This document shows, one piece after another, positions 19,446-28,230 of a stretch of 64,000 bases of DNA. The position numbers and the translations under genes are program-made. The notes below the pieces were generated by a model. The model ran no database searches. It was not told the origin of the DNA and saw only the letters and a list, made by a program, of their open reading frames with translations. Position 1 is the first letter of the stretch; each line of letters begins with the position of its first letter. Source of the DNA: Streptococcus sp. bf_0095 (GTDB lineage: Bacteria > Bacillota > Bacilli > Lactobacillales > Streptococcaceae); contig NZ_RCYU01000004.1 of NCBI RefSeq assembly GCF_004166885.1, forward strand, positions 52,408 to 116,407. Direction: 5' to 3'.

Positions 19446-19610
19446 ATGAAACTCGAAGAAATACGTTTTAAAAGCTTGTCCGAGCAGGAACTCAGTCATG
19501 TAGACGGTGGGTCCGTATGGATCACTGTTGGACTGATTGCAACTCCCCTACTTATGGGAACCTTCGCTGGCGCCTTTGACGAATATGCTCGCAAACGAGG
19601 CAAATATTAA
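19446..19610 (+). CDS. Class II bacteriocin-like peptide D (double-glycine leader)
   Basis: 54 residues with leader FKSLSEQELSHVDGG. The mature part of about 32 residues (from SVWITVGLI) is hydrophobic, holds G-TFA-G (GxxxG) and ends in a basic tail, ARKRGKY. Ribosome site GAAAGGAG. It is the last gene of the cluster; a terminator hairpin follows within 35 bases, and no immunity gene is found after it. Confidence 0.78.
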   Translation: MKLEEIRFKSLSEQELSHVDGGSVWITVGLIATPLLMGTFAGAFDEYARKRGKY

Positions 19611-19642
19611 CCACTTCTTTATCATCTCTTAAACAGTTCAAA

Positions 19643-19677
19643 AAATCCCAGCTTTTAAGAAAGCTAGGATTTTTTTA
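19643..19677 (+). terminator. Terminator of the bacteriocin-like cluster
   Basis: Hairpin AATCCCAGCTTT...AAAGCTAGGATT followed by TTTTTT, 33 bases downstream of the last peptide gene. Confidence 0.8.
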
Positions 19678-19679
19678 TG

Positions 19680-20032
19680 TGAACGAAGCAAGACCTTTTT
19701 CTATTCTCCCTCTTCCTTCTTCATCATCAAGGCAAAGAATAGGAAGGGTAAGGAAAGCAATAGACAAGCTCAGGAACTCCAACTGGACCAAGGACTAGAG
19801 ATTCCGAACGTATAACGTATTATCCCGACAAGAGATCCAACTAAAGTGATTAGTCCCTGCTAGCTATTGTTGCTGAGGAAGTAGAGGAACAAAAACTTGG
19901 ACCGACAATCAGATGACTAAAAAATCAGGCAAGGAATGGAGACCCTCCCCAGGGTGCCAGGCGCTTGCAAGACTATTAGTAGTAAAAGAGGAAAGTGATC
20001 CCAAATAAATGTCTTCTAGAACTTTCAATTCA
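19680..20032. other. Non-coding stretch with a decayed membrane-protein end
   Basis: No intact gene is seen in these 350 bases. On the minus strand a frame ending at about 19703 reads LLLSLPFLFFALMMKKEEGE, which looks like the C-terminus of a small membrane protein, but upstream it runs into stops. This may be a degraded immunity or membrane gene related to the flanking ones. Confidence 0.4.
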
Positions 20033-20419
20033 CTAGGCCACCTTTTGAACCGGTTTTTCCTTTACGACAAACACAAAGCCAATAGAGCCGACGAATGCCC
20101 CAAGCAAGATCCAATAAACTATATCCGTTGAAGTAAACGGACCTTCTAAGAGACCAGCCAATAAAAAGAGATCAATATACAGTCTGGTGTCACGATAAAA
20201 GTCCCAATTGAAATGGTAGCTACCTACTGGATACTGGCGATTGGACACCTGCGGTTGAAAGACCTGAAGAAGAATCAAAATCCCTACAAAAGCAAGATAA
20301 GCAAGGCTAACAACCGAAAGCGGATCCTGTGTCATCATAGCTACAGCCACTAAAAGTAAGACCAAGAGCCAGAAATGGAAGTCCAACCAGAACTCACGAT
20401 GATAATGGAACATTTTCAT
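20033..20419 (-). CDS. Small membrane protein of unknown function
   Basis: 128 residues with about four hydrophobic segments: LLVLLLVAVAMM, VSLAYLAFVGILILLQVF, LYIDLFLLAGLL and YWILLGAFVGSIGFVFVV. An aromatic, polar loop lies between the second and third. It is preceded by AAAGGTG and, further up, an AT-rich region with TATAAT. I recognise no family. It lies between the bacteriocin-like cluster and the alcohol dehydrogenase and could be tied to either or neither. Confidence 0.65.
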   Translation of the reverse strand: MKMFHYHREFWLDFHFWLLVLLLVAVAMMTQDPLSVVSLAYLAFVGILILLQVFQPQVSNRQYPVGSYHFNWDFYRDTRLYIDLFLLAGLLEGPFTSTDIVYWILLGAFVGSIGFVFVVKEKPVQKVA

Positions 20420-20589
20420 AAGATCACACCTTTCTATTTATGTTACGTTTATAATTATATTATAGTATATTTTGTTAGGAGCGGTAAGTAAATAGATGTG
20501 ACAAGAACAACTACTACATCTGTTAAAAAGGACAGAAATATGAAACAGTTCCTGTCCTTTTTATTTCAGCATCAAACGATTGAACCTTC

Positions 20590-21639
20590 TTAGCTGAGGT
20601 CGTTATCAATAATGACTTTCAAGGCATTGTTTTCGCCAGCATGTTTGAAAATTTCGTATGCCTTCTCTGCTTCTGAAAGTTTAAAGTGGTGTGTTACCAA
20701 TTTAGTAGCGTCAATCTTACCAGACTTCAATACATTAAGAAGCATTTCAGTTGTATTGGCATTGACCAAACCAGTGTTGAGCGTGATGTTCTTAATCCAA
20801 AGGTCATCAAGGTTGAAGCTAACTGGTTTACCATGCACTCCGACGTTGGCAATATGACCACCGACAGAGATAATATTTTGACAGACATCGAAGGTTGCTG
20901 GATAGCCTACACATTCCATCGAGATGTCAACACCACGGCCATCGGTCACTTCATTGATAAAGGCCTTGATTTCATCAATATCACTTGAACAAATGGTATG
21001 GGTAGCACCAAACTTCTTAGAAGCTTCCAGACGAGATTCTGACAAGTCAACCATGATAATCGTTGCTGGAGAGAAGAATTGTACGGTTAGAAGAGCTGCT
21101 AAACCAATTGGCCCCGCACCAACGATACAAACGTTGTCTCCTGGTTTCACATGAGATGGGAGAACTCCAATTTCATAGGAAGTTGGAAGAATGTCTGAGA
21201 GCATTACCAGGGCTTCATCATCAACAGAGGCAGGTGCATGATAGAGACTGCCATCTGCGTGAGGGATATGGACATACTCTGCTTGAGTTCCGTTAATTAA
21301 GTGACCAAGAATCCAGCCACCGTCTTCACAGTGAGATGGCAAACCACGTTTACAGTAGTAGCAGGTGTTACAAGCCGTTACACAAGAGATGATAACCTTA
21401 TCTCCAACCTTAAAGTTAGTAACCGCATCACCGACTTCTTCGACAATCCCGATTCCTTCGTGGCCGAGGATGGTTCCTTCTTTACAAGCTGGAACATCTC
21501 CTCCCAAAATATGGAGGTCTGTTCCACAAATGGTCGTTTTTACCAAACGAACAATTGCATCAGTTGGTTTCTTGATGACTGGTTTTGGTTGATCGATCAA
21601 CTGAAGATTTCCTGCGGATACATATGTTGCTGCTTTCAT
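20590..21639 (-). CDS. Zinc-dependent alcohol dehydrogenase (MDR family)
   Basis: 349-residue medium-chain dehydrogenase that interconverts alcohols and aldehydes or ketones with NAD(P). Catalytic zinc ligands are in TTICGTDLHILGGD and GHEGIGIVEEVG, the structural zinc site in CNTCYYCKRGLPSHC, and the nucleotide fold in VCIVGAGPIGLAAL. I place the start at 21639, where AAAAGGAG precedes the ATG; an in-frame start ten codons upstream lacks this. It lies directly downstream of adhE but has its own promoter with a cre site. The substrate is probably a short-chain alcohol; a secondary-alcohol or butanediol role cannot be excluded. Confidence 0.88.
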   Translation of the reverse strand: MKAATYVSAGNLQLIDQPKPVIKKPTDAIVRLVKTTICGTDLHILGGDVPACKEGTILGHEGIGIVEEVGDAVTNFKVGDKVIISCVTACNTCYYCKRGLPSHCEDGGWILGHLINGTQAEYVHIPHADGSLYHAPASVDDEALVMLSDILPTSYEIGVLPSHVKPGDNVCIVGAGPIGLAALLTVQFFSPATIIMVDLSESRLEASKKFGATHTICSSDIDEIKAFINEVTDGRGVDISMECVGYPATFDVCQNIISVGGHIANVGVHGKPVSFNLDDLWIKNITLNTGLVNANTTEMLLNVLKSGKIDATKLVTHHFKLSEAEKAYEIFKHAGENNALKVIIDNDLS

Positions 21640-21700
21640 AAGCGACTCCTTTTTTGTTGGTTTTATCAAACCATTTTATTACAGTTTTTACTTTGTGAAT

Positions 21701-21729
21701 ATTATAACATATAAAGTAAGCGCTTGCAA
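21701..21729 (-). promoter_or_regulatory. Promoter of the alcohol dehydrogenase with cre site
   Basis: Minus strand: TTGCAA (21724-21729), 17-base spacer, TATAAT (21701-21706). The palindromic cre TGCAAGCGCTTACT (21715-21728) covers the -35, the same arrangement as at the nan promoter. Confidence 0.8.
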
Positions 21730-21827
21730 CATATTTATTAGGTTTTTTTATAAAAGTATTTCAAAAAATAATCCCCCACTCTTTCGAGTGAGGGATAGCT
21801 GATAAACATCATTTGTTCAGTAGCGCC

Positions 21828-24479
21828 TTATTTACGACGTCCTGGACGTTCTTTGTAACCGTAGTAAGCATCTTCGATGATTTCTTGCATATGATCCACC
21901 ATTGGAAGACGTGGGTTAGCTGGCGAACATTGATCTTCGTAAGCAAGGAAGGCCAATTCACGAGAATGTTTCTTCCATTCTTTTTCATCGATTCCTTGTG
22001 CTTTGAAGTTCATTTGGATACCTACGCGCTCACCAAGCTCGTAAACAGCTTTTGCATAAGCTTCTACTGCTTCTTCTGGTGTAGAGCATGGAAGTCCTAA
22101 CATACGAGCGATGTCTTGATATTTCTCATCTGCACGGTAGTAGTTGTACTTAGGCCATGTCGCTGTCTTGGCTGGACGTGTACCGTTGTAGCGGATAACG
22201 TATGGAAGCAAGATCGCATTGGTACGTCCGTGGATGGTGTGGAATTGCGCACCAATCTTGTGGGCCATTGAGTGAGAAATACCGAGGAAGGCGTTGGCGA
22301 AGGCCATACCTGCGATGGTTGACGCATTGTGCATCTTTTCGCGTGAATGGAAGTCCGCGTTCTTCACTGAGCTTTCCAAGTTTTCGAAGACAAGTTTGAT
22401 GGCTTGAAGCGCAAGACCATCTGTGTAGTCACTTGCCATTTGAGATACGTAAGCTTCTGTTGCGTGAGTCAAGACGTCCATACCAGTGTCCGCTGCAACA
22501 GATCCTGGAACTGTCAATACCAAAGCAGGGTCTACGATTGCCACAGTTGGTGTCAATGAGTAGTCAGCGATTGGGTATTTACGGTTGTTTGCTTTATCAG
22601 AGATAACGGCAAATGGCGTTACTTCAGATCCTGTACCAGATGTTGTTGGGATCGCAATGAATTTAGTCTTCTTACCAAGCAATGGGAACTTGAAGGCACG
22701 TTTACGGATATCCATGAATTTTTGAACCAAGTCACGGAAGTCCACTTCTGGTTGCTCGTAGAAGAGCCACATTACTTTAGCCGCATCCATTGGAGATCCA
22801 CCACCAAGAGCGACGATGGTATCTGGTTTAAAGGCACGCATGATCTCTGTACCACGTTCAACGGTTGTGATATCTGGATCTGGTTCTACGTCAGCAAAGA
22901 TTTGGTAAACTACCTTGTTGCGACGAAGGTCAAGCTGTTCGATGATACGATCAAGGAAACCAAGCTCTACCATAGCGTGGTCTGTAACGATCATGACACG
23001 TTCAACGTCACGACATTTTTGTAGGTATTCAATTGAATCACGTTCAAAGTATGTTTTTGAAGGAAGTTTCATCCATTGCATGTTATTTCTCCGGCGTCCG
23101 ACTTTTTTGATATTCAAGAGGTTGATGGCACTAACGTTATCCCCAACAGAGTTGCGTCCGTAAGAACCACATCCAAGTGTCAATGATGGCAAGAAGGCAT
23201 TGTAAACGTCCCCGATACCACCGAAAGTCGAAGGAGAGTTGCAGATGACACGAATGGCTTTAACTGCTTTACCAAATTCTTTGGTCAATTCTTCGTCTGC
23301 TGTATGGATAGCAGCTGAGTGACCAAGACCGTTGAATTCAACCATTTGGCGTGCTTTGTTAATTCCGTCTTCACGGCTTTCAGATTTCAAGACAGCGATA
23401 ACTGGTGACAATTTTTCACGAGTCAACGGCTCTTTTTCACCAACTTCTTTACATTCTGCAGCAAGGATATTGGTTCCTTCTGGTACAGAGAAGCCAGCTT
23501 GTTCAGCGATCCATGTTGCTGGTTTCCCAACGATGTCCGCATTCAATTTCGCACCCGCACAGTTCTTGCTATTGGCTTTTACACCGAAGCAGAACTCTTC
23601 AAGAAGGGCTTTTTCTTTTTTGTTAACAAAGTAAGTATGGTAAGATTTGAATTCTTCAACAAACTCATCGTAGATTTCTTTATCGATGATGACCGCTTGT
23701 TCAGATGCACAGACCATACCGTTGTCAAATGATTTAGACATGACGATATCGTGTGCAGCTTGGCGGATATTGGCTGATTTTTCAACATAAGCCGGAACGT
23801 TTCCGGCACCTACCCCAAGAGCTGGTTTCCCACATGAGTAGGCCGCTTTCACCATGGCATTCCCACCTGTTGCAAGGATTGTTGCAACACCTTCGTGGTT
23901 CATAAGCGCACTAGTTGCTTCCATAGATGGTTGCGTGATCCATTGCACACAGTTTTCAGGAGCTCCTGCCTTAATCGCTGCATCGCGGACGATTTGTGCC
24001 GCATGAGCAGATGATTCTTGAGCAGATGGGTGGAAGGCAAAGACGATAGGGTTCCGTGTCTTCAAGGAAATCAATGCTTTAAAGATTGCTGTTGAAGTTG
24101 GGTTGGTTGTAGGAGTGATCCCGCAAACGACTCCGACTGGCTCAGCAATCAGGGTCAAACCTGTGACGTCATCTTCTTGAATGACACCAACTGTCTTGGT
24201 GTGGCGCATGTTGTTCACGACGTGCTCACAAGCGAACAAGTTCTTTGTCGCCTTGTCTTCAAAGACCCCACGACCAGTTTCTTCATAAGCATGAAGAGCA
24301 AGCTCACCGTGTGCGTCAAGAGCAGCTACAGATGCTTTTGCAACGATGTAGTCTACTTGTTCCTGATCCAATTTGTGCATTTCTTCAAGCGCCACAAGCG
24401 CTTTTTGCACCAACTCGTCTACGTGTTTTTCAGCAGCGAGTTTCTTTTCTTCAGGTGAGAGAGATTTTTTATCAGCCAT
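21828..24479 (-). CDS. adhE: Bifunctional acetaldehyde-CoA/alcohol dehydrogenase
   Basis: 883-residue fusion enzyme that reduces acetyl-CoA to acetaldehyde and then ethanol, regenerating NAD+ in fermentation. The N-terminal half is an aldehyde dehydrogenase with the catalytic cysteine in SFDNGMVCASEQAV; the C-terminal half is an iron-dependent alcohol dehydrogenase with GGGSPMDAAKVMW and iron ligands near GMAFANAFLGISHSMAHKIG. The start at 24479 (MADKKSLSPEE) follows GGAGG by ten bases; an upstream in-frame start gives an unlikely extension. Two Rex-like operators and a cre-like site upstream suggest control by NADH/NAD+ ratio and sugar. Confidence 0.96.
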   Translation of the reverse strand: MADKKSLSPEEKKLAAEKHVDELVQKALVALEEMHKLDQEQVDYIVAKASVAALDAHGELALHAYEETGRGVFEDKATKNLFACEHVVNNMRHTKTVGVIQEDDVTGLTLIAEPVGVVCGITPTTNPTSTAIFKALISLKTRNPIVFAFHPSAQESSAHAAQIVRDAAIKAGAPENCVQWITQPSMEATSALMNHEGVATILATGGNAMVKAAYSCGKPALGVGAGNVPAYVEKSANIRQAAHDIVMSKSFDNGMVCASEQAVIIDKEIYDEFVEEFKSYHTYFVNKKEKALLEEFCFGVKANSKNCAGAKLNADIVGKPATWIAEQAGFSVPEGTNILAAECKEVGEKEPLTREKLSPVIAVLKSESREDGINKARQMVEFNGLGHSAAIHTADEELTKEFGKAVKAIRVICNSPSTFGGIGDVYNAFLPSLTLGCGSYGRNSVGDNVSAINLLNIKKVGRRRNNMQWMKLPSKTYFERDSIEYLQKCRDVERVMIVTDHAMVELGFLDRIIEQLDLRRNKVVYQIFADVEPDPDITTVERGTEIMRAFKPDTIVALGGGSPMDAAKVMWLFYEQPEVDFRDLVQKFMDIRKRAFKFPLLGKKTKFIAIPTTSGTGSEVTPFAVISDKANNRKYPIADYSLTPTVAIVDPALVLTVPGSVAADTGMDVLTHATEAYVSQMASDYTDGLALQAIKLVFENLESSVKNADFHSREKMHNASTIAGMAFANAFLGISHSMAHKIGAQFHTIHGRTNAILLPYVIRYNGTRPAKTATWPKYNYYRADEKYQDIARMLGLPCSTPEEAVEAYAKAVYELGERVGIQMNFKAQGIDEKEWKKHSRELAFLAYEDQCSPANPRLPMVDHMQEIIEDAYYGYKERPGRRK

Positions 24480-24573
24480 TTGATGCTTTCCTCCAATGTT
24501 TGAAACCCTTATCCTTTTCCGGAACTTTTTCTTGTTTTCAAAAACTTTCAAGAATAGTGTAAGAAATTTCGAT

Positions 24574-24591
24574 TTGTTAATTTTTTCACAA
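24574..24591. promoter_or_regulatory. Rex operator candidate 1 upstream of adhE
   Basis: On the minus strand TTGTGAAAAAATTAACAA matches the redox-sensor Rex consensus TTGTGA-N6-TCACAA with two substitutions in one arm. It lies 95-112 bases upstream of the adhE start. Confidence 0.7.
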
Positions 24592-24617
24592 TATTATTGT
24601 ACTCTATTTTAGAAAAT

Positions 24618-24635
24618 TTGTAAATAGTTTCACAA
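24618..24635. promoter_or_regulatory. Rex operator candidate 2 upstream of adhE
   Basis: On the minus strand TTGTGAAACTATTTACAA has the full TTGTGA arm and TTACAA in the other (one mismatch). Paired with the site 26 bases away it suggests cooperative Rex binding. Confidence 0.75.
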
Positions 24636-24762
24636 AGATTTTTTTAACTTTTTTCTATGAACCCTCCTTCTCCTTCTATATAGGAGTATTTTCAAGAAAA
24701 AATTGAAGGATTTTTTTGAGAAAGCACTTCAATTTCACAAGCAAATATTTTCACGCAATTTT

Positions 24763-24776
24763 TGTAAGCGTTTTCT
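24763..24776. promoter_or_regulatory. cre-like site upstream of adhE
   Basis: TGTAAGCGTTTTCT matches the CcpA-binding consensus well. It lies about 290 bases upstream of adhE and just downstream of the acyltransferase terminator. Confidence 0.6.
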
Positions 24777-24783
24777 TAATTTT

Positions 24784-24820
24784 ATTAAAAAAAGCAATTT
24801 TCTTCAAGTGAAAATTGCTT
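24784..24820 (-). terminator. Terminator of the acyltransferase operon
   Basis: Perfect 11-bp stem AAGCAATTTTC/GAAAATTGCTT (24792-24802 with 24810-24820); on the minus strand it is followed by TTTTTTTAATAAA. Confidence 0.85.
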
Positions 24821-24838
24821 AAATAGCTTAGTAAATTT

Positions 24839-26656
24839 CTACGGTTTAACTGGCCCCTGATTGGCTTGATCAACTGCTTCTTTCACAACGTTGGCATATA
24901 GGTTTCCTCCAACATCGATGGAACCATCTGATTCTAAACCAAAGTGAACATTATCCGTTCCAGCCCAAATAGCTGGGTTATCGATAGCAGCTTGGTACCA
25001 GTCTGCTATATAGACATAGTCATATTTTTTAGCCAACTCCAGCTCATACTGTCGAGTCTGAACGGTGACGCTATTGCTATCATTGGCTTCACGCCCGTCA
25101 TATGGTGTCACAAAGATTAAGCGATGTCCTTTTGGTAATTCTTGAACAAACTTATCCAACAATTCTTGATAATTATTAGAAGAGTTGGTTCCAAGTGCAA
25201 TCACCACGTTCTTGAGCAAGACTCTATTGGCAATATCCGTTTCATATACTTTTAAGCCTGAGTCCAGATTGCGGCTCACCAAGGCATCCATTTGGATATC
25301 CGGCATAACTTGTTTCAAATAATCTGATGCCCGGAGGTTTACAGAATCTCCGATCATGGTCACTCCATCTGACACATTGTAAGAAGTCGCTGAAGCATTG
25401 TCTACTTGGGCACGCGTAATCTGCATCTTGCTGTCGGATTGACGAAGCCCTTCGGTAATCAGGTTTTCATCAAAGGCTCCGACGCGTGGCGCAAAAAGTG
25501 CAATCCCAAACATGAGCAAGGTCAACGGAATCGCGCTGTAAAAGAGTGGTTTCGTGAAACTTCTGAGATCCATAGAAATGCCAAAAATCTTTGGTTCACG
25601 TCCAGCCAAGGTTGGTTCAATAATATAAAAACTTAAAGCAGCAAGGCTAAAGGATACCAGTGTTGTTAGCAGAGAAGCCCAGCCATTGGTCATTAATTGA
25701 GAAAAGATGATGTAAAAGGGCCAGTGGAAGAGATAGACCCCATAACTTGTATCCGCAATAAAGGTAATCACTGCAGGTTCTTTCTGATCTGGCGTCTTTT
25801 CATGGAGGACACGAGTCATCACAATCATCACAGATCCAGCAAGAGTCGCTACTAAAAAGCCAAATAAATAGGTCCAAACACTATCAAACGGAAGAATAAA
25901 GGTCAAGAGCAACAAGACTAGAAAAGCACCAGCTAAAATCGCTAAGGTCTTCTGTAGAGATAACTTCTTCACTAATTGAGTAAGATTTGGGCTAGTCGTT
26001 GTAATCCCTGTCACTGTCGCTAAAGCACTCCCCACAAAGAAAGGAAAGACGTGAGCGATGCTAGAAAAATAGACATTGGACAAATTCTTCGTGACCAGTG
26101 CTCCGACAAAGAAGGTCAGGAAGGTCACTAAAAAGAGACCTGTCGAAGAAAGGAAGATATAACCTCTATATTGGCCAACTGATTTAGCTTTTTTACCCAA
26201 AAACCAAGCCAAAAGAGCCCAGAGTACGTAGTAATGAACTTCAAGAGCCAAACTCCAGGTATGAATGAAAAGATGAGGGATGAACTGACTTTCGTAACTT
26301 CCGCCACTTAACATCTCATAGAAGTTGGTCACAAAGCCAAAGACGGCCGCAATTTGTGTCCCAATCCCAGCAATAAAATCTCGTCTGACCAAGAAGGTAA
26401 AAGGCATGACCAGCAAGACCATAAAGACTAAAGGAGGGACAATCCGGTAGAAGCGTCGTCTAAGGAAGCCCTTGAGATCAATTTTTTGATGACGGGCAAA
26501 CTCATCGATTAGAAGAGCCGTAATCAAAAATCCTGAGAAAGTAAAGAAGATATCGACTCCAATAAATCCACCAGGAAAAACTTTTTGAAAGAAATGGTAG
26601 AGAAGAACGAGAAGAAGTCCCGTTATCCGTACCAATGAAAACCATTTAATTCGCAT
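24839..26656 (-). CDS. oatA: Membrane acyltransferase with SGNH domain, probable peptidoglycan O-acetyltransferase
   Basis: 605-residue protein in two parts. The first ~400 residues are an acyltransferase-3 membrane domain with about ten helices and the conserved YHFFQKVFPGGFIGVDIFFTFSGF. The last ~180 residues are an extracellular SGNH esterase-type domain with block I GDSVNLRA and the catalytic DNVHF near the C-terminus. This OatA/Adr architecture O-acetylates muramic acid and gives lysozyme resistance. I take the start at 26656 (MRIKWFSLVRI), which has AAGGA ten bases upstream and overlaps the MORN gene stop by 11 bases. Confidence 0.88.
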   Translation of the reverse strand: MRIKWFSLVRITGLLLVLLYHFFQKVFPGGFIGVDIFFTFSGFLITALLIDEFARHQKIDLKGFLRRRFYRIVPPLVFMVLLVMPFTFLVRRDFIAGIGTQIAAVFGFVTNFYEMLSGGSYESQFIPHLFIHTWSLALEVHYYVLWALLAWFLGKKAKSVGQYRGYIFLSSTGLFLVTFLTFFVGALVTKNLSNVYFSSIAHVFPFFVGSALATVTGITTTSPNLTQLVKKLSLQKTLAILAGAFLVLLLLTFILPFDSVWTYLFGFLVATLAGSVMIVMTRVLHEKTPDQKEPAVITFIADTSYGVYLFHWPFYIIFSQLMTNGWASLLTTLVSFSLAALSFYIIEPTLAGREPKIFGISMDLRSFTKPLFYSAIPLTLLMFGIALFAPRVGAFDENLITEGLRQSDSKMQITRAQVDNASATSYNVSDGVTMIGDSVNLRASDYLKQVMPDIQMDALVSRNLDSGLKVYETDIANRVLLKNVVIALGTNSSNNYQELLDKFVQELPKGHRLIFVTPYDGREANDSNSVTVQTRQYELELAKKYDYVYIADWYQAAIDNPAIWAGTDNVHFGLESDGSIDVGGNLYANVVKEAVDQANQGPVKP

Positions 26657-27059
26657 TTTGATAAATTCCTTGTTTAAACGTTCCCTTATAAACGACATTT
26701 TGTTCTGTCGTCAAGGTTCCCTGGCCTTCTGGTTGGCCATTGACAAATTCACCTTCATATTTCCAGCCAGCCTTGGCTGTAAAGGTTCCATAACCACTAA
26801 AGGTCCCATTGACAAAATTGCCCTTGTAGGTGTCCCCGTTCTCAAAAGTCACCGTCCCTTGGCCATTCATCTTGCCTCGGACGACACTTCCGTCGTAGCG
26901 AATAGCTCCCTTATCGAGGGTCAACACACCTCCGAAAGGAATGGAGGAAAGAAAAACCCACAAAGCAGACAGAACAATAATCCCCAAGGACAAGCGTTCA
27001 ATATTCTCTCTCGTAACATAGACCTTATAGGTCTCATATAATTCTTTTATTTTTTCCAT
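26646..27059 (-). CDS. MORN-repeat membrane protein
   Basis: 137 residues: one membrane helix near the N-terminus (LGIIVLSALWVFLSSI) followed by four MORN-type repeats (RYDGSVVRGKMNGQGTVTFENGD and similar: YKGNFVNGTFSGYGTF, YEGEFVNGQPEGQGTL, YKGTFKQG). The repeats would lie outside the membrane and may bind a polymer or partner. It overlaps the acyltransferase start, an arrangement I know from other streptococci, so a joint role in cell-wall modification is likely but inferred. Confidence 0.85.
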   Translation of the reverse strand: MEKIKELYETYKVYVTRENIERLSLGIIVLSALWVFLSSIPFGGVLTLDKGAIRYDGSVVRGKMNGQGTVTFENGDTYKGNFVNGTFSGYGTFTAKAGWKYEGEFVNGQPEGQGTLTTEQNVVYKGTFKQGIYQNAN

Positions 27060-27116
27060 ACTCTGTTCATTCTTTTTATCTTCAGCCGGTTAGTCCTTTA
27101 AGGAGCCAGTCCGAAA

Positions 27117-27539
27117 CTAATCTTCTAATCGTTCCAACCACTCTTGACAACCAGCTAGGACACGGCGATAGGTCTCTTCGAAATCTCCTGTGTACCATGG
27201 ATCTGGGACACTTTCTCCTGCAAAGAGATGAATCTTATGCTCTGTTCCAGGCGGTGCCATTCGTTTGAGGTCAGCCACATTGTTCTCATCCATTCCTAAG
27301 ATCAGATCAAAGGTATGAAAATCTTGGTCACTGATTTGAAGGGATGTTTTAGACACATCATAGGGCACGCCATGACTGCGAAAAATCTTTTGAGTCCCTT
27401 GGTGAATAGGGTTCCCGTGCTCCCAGTCAGAAGTAGCACGGCTCTCAATCTCATACTGGTTGGTCAAATCCTTCATGACAAACTCTGCCATGGGGCTCCG
27501 ACAAATATTTCCTAAACACACAAATACAATTTTTTTCAT
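27117..27539 (-). CDS. Low-molecular-weight protein tyrosine phosphatase
   Basis: 140 residues with the phosphate loop CLGNICRS (nucleophile Cys 8, Arg 14) at the N-terminus and the general-acid motif VPDPWYTGDFEET near residue 110. It removes phosphate from tyrosine residues; in streptococci such enzymes can affect capsule, virulence or two-component signalling. The start follows AAAGGAGGTGCTGTC. It belongs to the conserved ruvB - phosphatase - MORN - acyltransferase group. Confidence 0.94.
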   Translation of the reverse strand: MKKIVFVCLGNICRSPMAEFVMKDLTNQYEIESRATSDWEHGNPIHQGTQKIFRSHGVPYDVSKTSLQISDQDFHTFDLILGMDENNVADLKRMAPPGTEHKIHLFAGESVPDPWYTGDFEETYRRVLAGCQEWLERLED

Positions 27540-27617
27540 GACAGCACCTCCTTTCTATTATAACAGAATGTGAGAAAAATATAATCTGCTAAAATTATAA
27601 TTTTGAGGCAAGACGAA

Positions 27618-27650
27618 AAAAGCCTGTCCACCGTTGAGGTGGGCTGACTT
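27618..27650 (-). terminator. Terminator of the nucleotidyltransferase gene
   Basis: Minus strand hairpin GCCCACC-TCAAC-GGTGGACAGGC followed by TTTTTT, directly downstream of the gene ending at 27658. Confidence 0.7.
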
Positions 27651-27657
27651 TCTTTTT

Positions 27658-28224
27658 TTATTTAGGCAGGATGATCTGAAGGGCTGGCCATTTTCGTTTC
27701 CAATCTTTCTTCCGCATACGCTCTCTATAAACTGCCAAACGCTCGGGACTAGCTAAAAAATGTGGAGTCGGCTGAACGATGAAGTCTTCGATATCCCTTG
27801 TCCCATAGGGGAGAAAGAGCTCTAGCTGACCATCATTCCTTAAGCAAACTGCAAGAGCTGTACACTGCTCGGGGTATTTGGAAACCGCATCACAGGCACT
27901 ATGATAAGGAGCCGTCCCCGGGCTATGCTGGTGCATGTAGACTTGGTTTTTGACTTCCCAGTCATACTGAGGATAGGTCTTCTTTAATCCCTGCTCGATC
28001 TGCAGAGTCTCCTCATAGCTGATCGCGGGGTCATAAAAGACCAGATCCAGATCCGTCGCCGCGTCAAACCCTGGTCTGCCAGAAAGCTGGTTCCAGATAA
28101 AATTGCGCACCGCACCTGCTGCTAACCAAGCGTCTGCCAGGTTGAGATCCCGAATAATAGCCAAGACAGTCATCATCTCCGGATCCGCTTGGATCTGCTC
28201 TACTATCGCTTCTTCCGTCAGCAT
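27658..28224 (-). CDS. Nucleotidyltransferase family protein (DUF925/COG3575)
   Basis: 188 residues. The motif LAAGAVRNFIWNQLSG followed by TDLDLVFYDP is the nucleotidyltransferase-like core (GxVRN and DxD). The C-terminal part has the family segment GTRDIEDFIVQPTPHF. Members are widespread and uncharacterised. The start is six bases after the ruvB stop, so it is co-transcribed with ruvB; it separates ruvB from the phosphatase gene, which adjoin in some other streptococci. Confidence 0.82.
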   Translation of the reverse strand: MLTEEAIVEQIQADPEMMTVLAIIRDLNLADAWLAAGAVRNFIWNQLSGRPGFDAATDLDLVFYDPAISYEETLQIEQGLKKTYPQYDWEVKNQVYMHQHSPGTAPYHSACDAVSKYPEQCTALAVCLRNDGQLELFLPYGTRDIEDFIVQPTPHFLASPERLAVYRERMRKKDWKRKWPALQIILPK

Positions 28225-28230
28225 CTTCTT

